Assembly: GCA_023386675.1 (NCBI GenBank)
Contig: JAEWJG010000128.1
Span: 1-12,692 of the forward strand
Direction of reading: 5' to 3'
Length of the DNA: 12,692 nt
Source: Actinomycetes bacterium
Lineage (GTDB): Bacteria; Actinomycetota; Actinomycetes; Actinomycetales; Microbacteriaceae
Shown: positions 6,887-12,692 of the stretch, in pieces
Numbering within the stretch: position 1 is the stretch's first letter
Layout of the letters: each line of letters starts with the position of its first letter
Translations under genes and position numbers: made by a program
The notes under the pieces: generated by a model
What the model was told of the DNA's origin: nothing
The model's input: only the letters and a program-made list of their open reading frames with translations
The model's database searches: none

Positions 6887-7861
6887 CTAGCGGTACCGGT
6901 CGACGCCCGCCTGCGCCCAGCCGGCCACGACCTGGCGCGCCTCGGGGGGGTCGAGCACGGTGAGCACGCCGGAGAGGCCGGCGACGAGCCGCTTCAGCCC
7001 GTGGAAGTGGGCGACACGCACGCTCGTCCGGATGACTCCCCCTCGCTCCGCGCGCTCCGCGCCCTCGGGGATGTAGTCCTCGATCAGCGGGATGGCCGAC
7101 GCAGACACCTCGACGGTCACCAGCTGGTCCTCGTCCGTGCCGGTGAACAGCGTCTCGGGCAGCTTGACGTCGCCGGGCCGGTAGGTGATCGGCTCGGTCG
7201 TGGCGACGAGGTCGTCGATGCGGTCCAGCCGGAAGGTGCGGATCGCGGTGCGCAGATGGTCCCACCCGCGCAGGTACCAGTCCTGGTCCACGGACTCGAT
7301 GCGCAGCGGGTCGACGCGGCGGCGCTCCCGCTCTCCGCGCGAGCTGAGGTAGTCGAACTCCACCTGCACGCCGGCGATCACGGCGTCGCGGATGGTCGCC
7401 AGCGCCTCGTCGGTCTCCGACCGGGCGACTGCGAGCTGGCTCGGGGCGGCCGAGGCCCCCCGGGCGAGCTTCGCCATGAGCGAGCCGATCGCGTCCCGGT
7501 CGGCGTTCTCGGGCAGCGCGGTGAGGTACTGCAAGCCTGCGATCAGGGCGGCCGCCTCGCGGGCGGAGAACCGCGGCGAGTCGTCGATGGCGACCTGGTG
7601 CGTCAGGACGATCTGGTCGTTGTCCTCGAAGTCGTCCCAGGCGATGTCGAACAGGTCGCCCGGCTGGTACGCGTTGGTCTCGCCCGGGATGCCGGACACG
7701 GCGATCAGCCGCACGGCATCGCGCAACTGCTCCTGCTCCACGCCGAAGTGCTCAGCAGCCTCGGCGACGCTGACGCGGTCGCGGTCCATCAGGTACGGGA
7801 CGAGGGCGAGCAGGAAGGCGAGCTTGTCCTGCGCCTGCATCGGCTTGCGGCGCTCAGCCAT
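6887..7861 (-). CDS. pafC: WYL-domain transcription regulator PafC
   Basis: A helix-turn-helix plus WYL-domain regulator (324 aa), the second half of the PafBC pair that activates the LexA/RecA-independent DNA-damage response in mycobacteria. An N-terminal winged-helix region at about 10-85 (DKLAFLLALVPYLMDRDRVS, then VAEAAEHFGVEQEQLRDAV) is followed by a WYL domain at about 155-222. That domain has the exact W196-Y197-L198 (QDWYLRGWDHLRTAIRTFRL), and a C-terminal WCX-like extension runs from about 245 to 316. The start is the ATG at 7861-7859 (MAERRKPMQ), which overlaps the last 8 nt of pafB (ATGGCTGA). The frame is open further upstream, but that sequence runs antiparallel to nothing useful and simply overlaps pafB in another frame. 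The overlap and tandem order are as in other actinobacteria and fit a co-translated heterodimer. Confidence 0.95.
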   Translation of the reverse strand: MAERRKPMQAQDKLAFLLALVPYLMDRDRVSVAEAAEHFGVEQEQLRDAVRLIAVSGIPGETNAYQPGDLFDIAWDDFEDNDQIVLTHQVAIDDSPRFSAREAAALIAGLQYLTALPENADRDAIGSLMAKLARGASAAPSQLAVARSETDEALATIRDAVIAGVQVEFDYLSSRGERERRRVDPLRIESVDQDWYLRGWDHLRTAIRTFRLDRIDDLVATTEPITYRPGDVKLPETLFTGTDEDQLVTVEVSASAIPLIEDYIPEGAERAERGGVIRTSVRVAHFHGLKRLVAGLSGVLTVLDPPEARQVVAGWAQAGVDRYR

Positions 7862-8912
7862 GGGTCGCCTCCCCCGCGACGGCGCCACTGTGCCGGGCGA
7901 CGACCGCCTGCAGCCGCTGCAGCACCTGCTCCCGCAGCTCGGGCGGAGCGATGACGAGCACTTCCGGGCCGAATGAGGCCAGCTGGTCGGCCAGGATGTT
8001 GCTGTCCGAGAAATTGACGGTGAGCCGCAGCGGCTCGCCCTCGGCGCCGACCGGCACCGCGTCGCCGTAGCGCTTGCCGAGCCGGGTGGCCGCATCCGTT
8101 CCCGCAGTGACCTCGATCGTCGCGACGTTCGACTCCCAGATCCGCTCCAACTCCAGGAGGGCGCGCTCGGCGAACGCCTCACCGGCGACCCGATACTGCT
8201 CGGGGTCGAAGACACGAGAGGTCAGCTTGACCGCGCCGACGATGCGGGAGAGCAGGAAGGTGCGCGACTCGCGCGCCTCCTGGTCGATGGCCTGCAGGTG
8301 CCAGCGGCCCTGATGCTGGACGAGGGCGAGCGGCGCGACCGTCCGCTGACGCGAAGCGCTCTCACCGGGCTTGAGGTACGGGAACTGCACCATCACGTGC
8401 CGCTCCAGCGCCTGGCTGAGCGGCTCGAAGGCGCTCTCGCGCACCCGCAGGCGCGGCGCGTAGCCGACCACCGGATCGTCGGCCTCGACGCCCAGCGACC
8501 GCAGCTTCATGAGTGCGCGGCGTGACTCCCCCGACAGCGAGCCCTCGCGCCAGACCGCGGCGGCCAGGCCGAGCAGCGTGAGCTCCTCCGGCGAGAAACT
8601 GACGTCGGACGGGAGATCGTATGCCCCCTTGGGTATGCGGTACCGGAGCAGCTGGTTGTTGCCGGCCGCTTCCGGCGACTCCACCGTCTCGAGCGGCACG
8701 CCGAGCTCGCGGATGTCATCTTTGTCGCGCTCGAACTGGCGTTCCAGGCTGCTGTTGTCGCCGTGCGGCTCGTAGCGCTGGCGGTAGCCCTGGACCGTCG
8801 ACAGGATCTCGCTCTTGGTCAGCCCGTTCTCGGTCGCGAGCAGCGCCAGCACCAGGCTGAACAGGCGCTCCTCGACCGGGACGCGCGCGGGCGAGGAGGA
8901 GGAACGGGACAC
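7854..8912 (-). CDS. pafB: WYL-domain transcription regulator PafB
   Basis: PafB (352 aa) pairs with PafC as a DNA-damage-responsive activator; the name (proteasome accessory factor) comes from its location beside pafA in mycobacteria. The N-terminal winged helix covers about 13-95 (VEERLFSLVLALL, ERQFERDKDDIRELGVPLET, LLRYRIPKGAY) and matches the known PafB pattern. A WYL domain follows at about 162-228, but the core tripeptide reads W204-H205-L206 (GRWHLQAID) rather than WYL. A WCX-like C-terminal region spans about 262-340. The GTG at 8912 lies 22 nt after the FKBP-like gene, with only a weak purine run upstream (AGGATGGACGGG). Ser-rich residues 3-7 are probably disordered. Confidence 0.95.
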   Translation of the reverse strand: MSRSSSSPARVPVEERLFSLVLALLATENGLTKSEILSTVQGYRQRYEPHGDNSSLERQFERDKDDIRELGVPLETVESPEAAGNNQLLRYRIPKGAYDLPSDVSFSPEELTLLGLAAAVWREGSLSGESRRALMKLRSLGVEADDPVVGYAPRLRVRESAFEPLSQALERHVMVQFPYLKPGESASRQRTVAPLALVQHQGRWHLQAIDQEARESRTFLLSRIVGAVKLTSRVFDPEQYRVAGEAFAERALLELERIWESNVATIEVTAGTDAATRLGKRYGDAVPVGAEGEPLRLTVNFSDSNILADQLASFGPEVLVIAPPELREQVLQRLQAVVARHSGAVAGEATHG

Positions 8913-8934
8913 CCGTCCATCCTAGTCCGAGCGG

Positions 8935-9861
8935 TCAGCGGATCCCCAGGATGTCGACCACCCAGGCGGCCGCGGGGACCTGACCGTCGACCGGCGCCTC
9001 GATGACGACCTGCGAGCCGACGTTCTTGCCGACGAGCTGCTTGAGCACGCTCTGCGGCAGCGCCTGGTTGAGCTGGCTCTGGCCCGTGCTGATGGACACG
9101 AGGTCGGGCGAGCCGGACTGCCAGCTGGACAGCACGACGTTCTTGTTCTCCCAGCCGACGGCCGTGTACTGGAGGATCACGTCGGATTTGGCGGTGACCG
9201 TGGCACCGTCGCCGGCCTTCAGCTCCTCGCTGCGGATCGACTTCGGCGCCGATCCGGACGACGGGATGGTGATGCCCGGCTGGCCGGTCGGCGCGAGCAC
9301 GACGGTCGGGAAGCCCGAAACGGAGGGCCGGACGGCCCCGTTCGCCTGGGGCAGGTACGCCTTCATGATGTCGACCACGAAGATGCCGGAGCTTCCGCCT
9401 GCGTCGCCGCCCGCGTCCTTCGGGGAGATGACGACCGCGACACGCGAGCCGACCGGGGCGCACTGCAGGCCCTTGCTCAGCGTGGCGACCGTGTTGTTGC
9501 TCGAGCTGAGCGCCAGCGGGTACGTGTCGCCGCTGCCGACCGAGGTCTGCTGCACCTGGCCGGTCTTGCCGTCCAGGAGCGTGTACTGGATCTCGACGAC
9601 CTGGCCCTTGTGGACCTGCTCGCCCGTGCCCTCGGTGATGATGGTGCGTTCCGACTTCGTCGTGTCGACGGGGGCCGGCACGGTGATCTTCGGCTTGGAG
9701 CCGATCTTGCCTGTCGCCTCCACCAGGTTCGACGCGCTTCCGGACGGGAGGGCCGTGCCGCAGTCCGCGTTCGGGTTGGACGAGCATCCCGTGAGCGCGA
9801 CGGCCACCAGGCCGGCGGCGACCACGACGGCGGACGTTCTTCCGATGGTGACTCTGCGCAC
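8935..9861 (-). CDS. Lipoprotein with two FKBP-like domains
   Basis: A predicted secreted lipoprotein (308 aa). The signal peptide has basic residues (RR at 2-3, R8), a hydrophobic core at about 11-22 and the lipobox LTGC with C26 as the lipidated residue. A Ser/Pro linker precedes two related domains: about 70-170 (GTGEQVHKGQVVEIQYT ... FVVDIMKAYL) and about 206-308 (AGDGATVTAKSDVILQYT ... WVVDILGIR), each resembling an FKBP peptidyl-prolyl isomerase fold. The usual FDS segment after the YT strand is not recognisable in either, so catalysis is uncertain and a chaperone or binding role is possible. The GTG at 9861 is chosen because AAAGAGAA lies just upstream and the signal peptide then has normal length. 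An ATG at 9900, one base after the trmI stop, would add 13 residues. It lies 22 nt before pafB. Confidence 0.85.
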   Translation of the reverse strand: MRRVTIGRTSAVVVAAGLVAVALTGCSSNPNADCGTALPSGSASNLVEATGKIGSKPKITVPAPVDTTKSERTIITEGTGEQVHKGQVVEIQYTLLDGKTGQVQQTSVGSGDTYPLALSSSNNTVATLSKGLQCAPVGSRVAVVISPKDAGGDAGGSSGIFVVDIMKAYLPQANGAVRPSVSGFPTVVLAPTGQPGITIPSSGSAPKSIRSEELKAGDGATVTAKSDVILQYTAVGWENKNVVLSSWQSGSPDLVSISTGQSQLNQALPQSVLKQLVGKNVGSQVVIEAPVDGQVPAAAWVVDILGIR

Positions 9862-9901
9862 GGGTTCTCTTTCAGTCGAGGGTTGCGAGGGCCTGATCAT
9901 G

Positions 9902-10954
9902 CTAACCGACGCCCGGAGCGTCCTCGGCCCCGGCCGGGGAGTCCATAGCTTCCGAGACCGAGTCGTGACCCGCGTCGCGCCCACGTGCGAGCTCGGCGCT
10001 CGTGGCCGCCTCCCGCATCCGCTTGCGCAGGCTCTTCGGGCTGGACTGCCGCTCCCCCAGGGCGCCGGGCGTCCAGGCCTCGACGTCCTCGTCCGAGTAG
10101 TCGGACTTGGAGGGACGGCGCTTGAGTTCGGGCAGCACGGTGTCCGGCGCCAGGCGGCGGGCGGTGATGAGGAAGCCGGTGTGCGCGATCATGCGGTGGT
10201 CGGGGCGCACGGCAAGGCCCTCGACGTGCCAGCCGCGGACCATCGTCTCGTTCGACTGCGGGTGCGTGTAGTGGCCGGAGGCGCGGATGGCCTCCGCGAC
10301 CCGCGAGAGCTGGGTCACGGTGGCGACGTAGCAGATGACCACGCCGCCGGGTTTGAGCGCTGCCGTGACCGCATCCAGCGTCTCCCACGGGGCCAGCATG
10401 TCCAGCACGACGCGGTCGACGGAGCCCGGCTCGACCGCGGCGGGCAGGGTGTCCTGCAGGTCGCCGACGGTCAGCGTCCAGTTGTCCGGGTCGCCGCCGA
10501 GGAAGGTCGCCGCGTTGCCGCGGGCGACGTCGGCGAACTCCTCGCGGCGCTCGAACGACAGCAGCCGGCCCTCCGGACCGATCGCACGGAGCAGCCACAG
10601 CGACAGCGCGCCGGAGCCGACGCCCGCCTCCACGACTGTCGCGCCCGGGAAGATGTCGGCCAGCGCGAGGATCTGCGCGGCATCTTTCGGATACACGATC
10701 GCCGCACCGCGCGGCATCGACATGACGAAGTCGGTGAGCAGCGGCCGCAGCGCCAGATGCTCGACGCCCGCGTTGTTGGTGACGACCGAGCCGTCCGGCA
10801 GCCCGATGATCGCGTCATGCGCGAGGACGCCGCGGTGGCTGTGGAACAGCTTGCCCGGCTCGAGGGTGATCGTGTTCATCCGGCCCTTCGGCCCGGTGAG
10901 CTGCACGCGGTCGCCCGCGCGGAACGGCCCGGAGTTGCGCCTGGTCTCGTTCAT
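9902..10954 (-). CDS. trmI: tRNA (adenine-58-N1)-methyltransferase
   Basis: A SAM-dependent tRNA m1A58 methyltransferase (350 aa), acting in the T-loop of tRNAs. An N-terminal small beta domain at about 8-80 (FRAGDRVQLTGPKGRMNTI, FHSHRGVLAHDAIIG) is followed by a Rossmann fold with motif I VVEAGVGSGALSLWL (107-121), the acidic residue E135 in SFERREE, VVLDMLAPW (182-190) with D185, the KPGG turn (201-204), and the end motif RPDHRMIAHTGFLITARRL (250-268). Mycobacterial TrmI is about 280 residues, so the last 70 or so (acidic and basic, Ser-rich, low complexity) are an extra tail. The ATG at 10954-10952 overlaps the HAD stop as ATGA, giving direct coupling. Longer frames upstream merely run over the HAD gene. 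Confidence 0.95.
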   Translation of the reverse strand: MNETRRNSGPFRAGDRVQLTGPKGRMNTITLEPGKLFHSHRGVLAHDAIIGLPDGSVVTNNAGVEHLALRPLLTDFVMSMPRGAAIVYPKDAAQILALADIFPGATVVEAGVGSGALSLWLLRAIGPEGRLLSFERREEFADVARGNAATFLGGDPDNWTLTVGDLQDTLPAAVEPGSVDRVVLDMLAPWETLDAVTAALKPGGVVICYVATVTQLSRVAEAIRASGHYTHPQSNETMVRGWHVEGLAVRPDHRMIAHTGFLITARRLAPDTVLPELKRRPSKSDYSDEDVEAWTPGALGERQSSPKSLRKRMREAATSAELARGRDAGHDSVSEAMDSPAGAEDAPGVG

Positions 10955-11676
10955 CGGCCGGCCTCCTCGCGACGCGCCCGCGCCACGGCGATCACGTCGT
11001 CGGCGGTGCGGCCCGCCAGCGACTCCCAGAGAGTGTGGTCGTCCGACTCGGGCAGCGGGACGATGTGCGGGACGCCGATCGTGGCGGCACCCGAGTCGAC
11101 CGCGGAGGCCAGCCCGACCAGCGAATCCTCGATCGCGACGGCGTCCGAAGCCTCGATGCCGAGCAGGCGGGCGGCCCGCAGGTACGGCTCCGGAGCGGGC
11201 TTCGGCTCGTCGACCTCGTCGCCGCTCACGATCACGTCGAAGGCGTCGAACGGGATGTGCGAGACGATCTGCTCCGCCATCCGGCGCACCGACATCGTCA
11301 CCAGGGCGGTGCGGATGCCGCGCCGGCGCAGCGACTCCAGCAGCTCGCGGGCGCCCGGGCGCCACGGCACGCCCTCCTCGTCGAGCTTGCGCTGCACGCG
11401 GTCGGTCAGCCAATGGACGATCTCGTCCGCCTCCATCGCCACACCGCGCGACCGGAGGATCTCGGCCGAGTTCCACAGCCCCAGGCCGACGAGCAGCAGG
11501 CCGTCGTCGTGCGTCCAGGTGCCGCCGAAGGAGCCGACGAGCTCCTGCTCGGACGCCATCCAGTACGGCTCGGTGTCGACGAGGGTGCCGTCCATGTCCC
11601 AGAGGACGGCGGCGGGCAGGCCGTCATCCTGCGCCTGGGTGGAGGACTGTTCGCTGCGGGGGGAAGTCGCGGTCAC
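10951..11676 (-). CDS. HAD-superfamily hydrolase (phosphatase or phosphoglucomutase-like)
   Basis: A subfamily IA haloacid-dehalogenase-type hydrolase (241 aa). Motif I DMDGT at 27-31 gives the nucleophile D27 and acid/base D29; motif II is T127 (ALVTMS); motif III is K159 (EPKPAPEPY); motif IV is E183-D184 (AIEDS). A helical C1 cap lies at about 35-105. The pattern resembles beta-phosphoglucomutase and sugar-phosphate phosphatases, but the substrate cannot be read from sequence. The GTG at 11676 is chosen because it precedes motif I by a normal distance; no Shine-Dalgarno is visible, and a TAGACT 8 nt upstream suggests a leaderless message. Frames extending further upstream run antisense to the PAC2 gene. 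It is the first gene of the minus-strand block and overlaps trmI by 4 nt. Confidence 0.93.
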   Translation of the reverse strand: MTATSPRSEQSSTQAQDDGLPAAVLWDMDGTLVDTEPYWMASEQELVGSFGGTWTHDDGLLLVGLGLWNSAEILRSRGVAMEADEIVHWLTDRVQRKLDEEGVPWRPGARELLESLRRRGIRTALVTMSVRRMAEQIVSHIPFDAFDVIVSGDEVDEPKPAPEPYLRAARLLGIEASDAVAIEDSLVGLASAVDSGAATIGVPHIVPLPESDDHTLWESLAGRTADDVIAVARARREEAGR

Positions 11677-11684
11677 AACGGGCA

Positions 11685-11690
11685 AGTCTA
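11685..11690 (-). promoter_or_regulatory. Candidate -10 element for a leaderless HAD-trmI transcript
   Basis: On the minus strand TAGACT fits TANNNT and ends 8 nt before the GTG at 11676, the spacing expected when transcription begins at or next to the start codon. No Shine-Dalgarno precedes that GTG, which agrees with leaderless translation, common in actinobacteria. No convincing -35 is seen. This is inference from motif and spacing. Confidence 0.35.
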
Positions 11691-11750
11691 TCGGGAGAGG
11701 GGCGGGCCTATCCTTGAGGGATGGCGGCCCGACCGGTCGCCGGGAAGGAC

Positions 11751-11756
11751 GAGGGA
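11751..11756 (+). promoter_or_regulatory. Ribosome binding site of the PAC2-family gene
   Basis: GAGGGA lies 7 nt before the GTG at 11764 and sets that start over any other in this long open frame. The frame stays open far upstream only because it runs antisense to the HAD gene. Confidence 0.65.
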
Positions 11757-11763
11757 CGACTTC

Positions 11764-12690
11764 GTGACTGACGGACAGAACATCCTCGGTGGCCGCATCC
11801 TCGTGGTGGCGTTCGAGGGGTGGAACGACGCCGGTGAGGCGGCCAGCGGAGCGGTGAAGACGCTCAAGGAGCAGCTCGAGGTGGTACCGCTCGCGGAGGT
11901 GGATCCCGAGCTGTACTTCGACTTCCAGTTCAACCGGCCCGTGGTGACCGACGACGATGGGCGCAGGCGGCTGATCTGGCCGTCCGCCGTGGTCTACGGG
12001 CCGTCGCTGCCCGGGCGCACCGGGGAGGACCTGGCCGGCGACGCCGAGCTGACCGTGACCGGCGACAACGCCGGCAACATCTTCCTGCTGCTCGGCACCG
12101 AGCCGTCGCGCAGCTGGCGCAGCTTCACCTCCGAGATCATGGATGTCGCGCTGGCCGCCGACATCGGGGCCGTCGTCTTCCTCGGGGCGATGCTCGCGGA
12201 CGTGCCGCACACCCGGCCGATCTCCGTCTTCGCCTCCAGCGACAACGCCGCGGTGCGCGCAGAGCTCGGCGTGGAGCGGTCGACGTACGAGGGGCCGGTC
12301 GGCATCCTGAGCGCGCTCGCCGAGGGCGCGGAGGACGTCGGCATCCCGACCATCATGATTTGGGCGTCGGTGCCGCACTACGTGCACAACGCGCCGAGCC
12401 CGAAGGCGGTGCTGGCCCTGATCGACAAGCTCGAGGAGCTGGTCGACGTGACCATCCCGCGCGGAACCCTCGTCGACGAGGCCGCCGCCTGGGAGGCCGG
12501 GATCGACGCGCTCGCCGCTGACGATGAGGAGATGGCGTCCTACATCCAGCAGCTGGAGCAGGCGCGCGACACCGTCGACTCGCCCGAGGCGAGCGGCGAG
12601 GCGATCGCGCAGGAGTTCGAGCGCTACCTGCGCCGCCGCGACAAGGGCGACCCCGGCCGAGGCGACTCCGGCGGGCGCGGGCCGTCCTGA
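11764..12690 (+). CDS. PAC2-family protein (proteasome assembly chaperone-like)
   Basis: A 308-aa PAC2-family protein of unknown function, named after the eukaryotic proteasome assembly chaperone 2; bacterial members are ATP-grasp-independent, cytoplasmic and widespread in actinobacteria. Family segments: VVAFEGWNDAGEAAS (14-28), YFDFQFNRPV (51-60), a TGDN...LLLGTEPSRSW core (99-118), VVFLGAMLADVPHTRP (137-152) and ASVPHYVHNAPSPKA (201-215). The C-terminal third is helical and acidic (DDEEMASYIQQLEQARDTVD), ending in a Gly/Arg/Ser-rich tail. The GTG is set by GAGGGA at 11751. It is divergent from the HAD gene over 87 nt. In other actinobacteria it sits near trmI and the proteasome genes, but no proteasome gene is seen here. 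The stop is 2 nt from the window end. Confidence 0.92.
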   Translation: MTDGQNILGGRILVVAFEGWNDAGEAASGAVKTLKEQLEVVPLAEVDPELYFDFQFNRPVVTDDDGRRRLIWPSAVVYGPSLPGRTGEDLAGDAELTVTGDNAGNIFLLLGTEPSRSWRSFTSEIMDVALAADIGAVVFLGAMLADVPHTRPISVFASSDNAAVRAELGVERSTYEGPVGILSALAEGAEDVGIPTIMIWASVPHYVHNAPSPKAVLALIDKLEELVDVTIPRGTLVDEAAAWEAGIDALAADDEEMASYIQQLEQARDTVDSPEASGEAIAQEFERYLRRRDKGDPGRGDSGGRGPS

Positions 12691-12692
12691 GC

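Noticed and set aside
6107..7954. A 615-codon plus-strand open frame across tatA, the small membrane gene and pafC
   Set aside because: It crosses several well-supported minus-strand genes, has low-complexity His/Arg/Ala-rich sequence and no recognisable domain.
7862..8215. N-terminal extension of the pafC frame by 118 residues
   Set aside because: The extension is Ser/Arg/Pro-rich, overlaps pafB in another frame and lacks homology features; the ATG at 7861 in an 8-nt overlap gives a normal PafC.
9908..9922. GACGC/GCGTC hairpin at the end of trmI as a terminator
   Set aside because: The 5-bp stem lies inside the coding end, has no U-tract and is expected by chance at this GC content.
10955..11476. 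N-terminal extension of the trmI frame by 174 residues
   Set aside because: It overlaps the HAD gene and is Arg/Gly-rich shadow sequence; the ATGA junction at 10951-10954 gives the expected TrmI N-terminus.
9002..11767. A 921-codon plus-strand open frame opposite the FKBP-like gene, trmI and HAD gene
   Set aside because: The real minus-strand genes have clear motifs; this frame is a GC-bias shadow with no family features.

Overview
This is a high-GC window whose gene families are typical of Actinomycetota: RbpA, PafB/PafC, a HelY-type Ski2-like helicase, an actinobacterial TrmI and a PAC2-family protein. Gene order, the FKBP-type lipoprotein next to pafB, and the absence of proteasome genes suggest Micrococcales, probably a Microbacteriaceae (Leifsonia-like) chromosome. 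That placement is inferred from recalled family patterns and no search was run. Coding is dense, with no gap above about 120 bases and no mobile element, CRISPR array, tRNA or rRNA. GTG starts are common (8 of 13 assigned starts).

Left part, plus strand. A few codons of an upstream gene may end at 71, overlapping the GTG of a glycerophosphodiester phosphodiesterase (68-817). Next comes rbpA (929-1300), the RNA polymerase-binding activator. Its 111-nt upstream region contains a GGAAA-N19-GTT motif resembling stress-sigma (SigR/SigH/SigE-type) promoters. Two hairpins follow rbpA. The second is a 13-bp stem capped by UUCG, separating rbpA from the convergent minus-strand block.

Minus-strand block, in transcription order from 11676 down to 1356: HAD phosphatase, trmI (tRNA m1A58 methyltransferase), tandem FKBP-like lipoprotein, pafB, pafC, a small membrane/coiled-coil protein, tatA, tatC, helY-like helicase, lnt (apolipoprotein N-acyltransferase). 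Overlaps of 4 and 8 nt and gaps of 4 to 51 nt suggest one long operon of about 10.3 kb, possibly with internal promoters. It mixes tRNA modification, DNA-damage transcription control (PafBC), twin-arginine export (TatA/TatC), RNA/DNA unwinding and lipoprotein maturation. The FKBP-like protein has a lipobox, so it would be a lipoprotein and a potential Lnt substrate.

Right end, plus strand. A PAC2-family protein (11764-12690) is transcribed divergently from the HAD gene across an 87-nt promoter region.

The most notable point is an absence. In mycobacteria and many other actinobacteria the interval between trmI and pafBC carries the Pup-proteasome genes (mpa/arc, dop, pup, prcBA, pafA). Here a single FKBP-like lipoprotein gene fills it, while pafB, pafC and the flanking genes are intact. 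I see no clearly undescribed system. The small pafC-tatA membrane protein and the FKBP-like lipoprotein are the least characterised genes.
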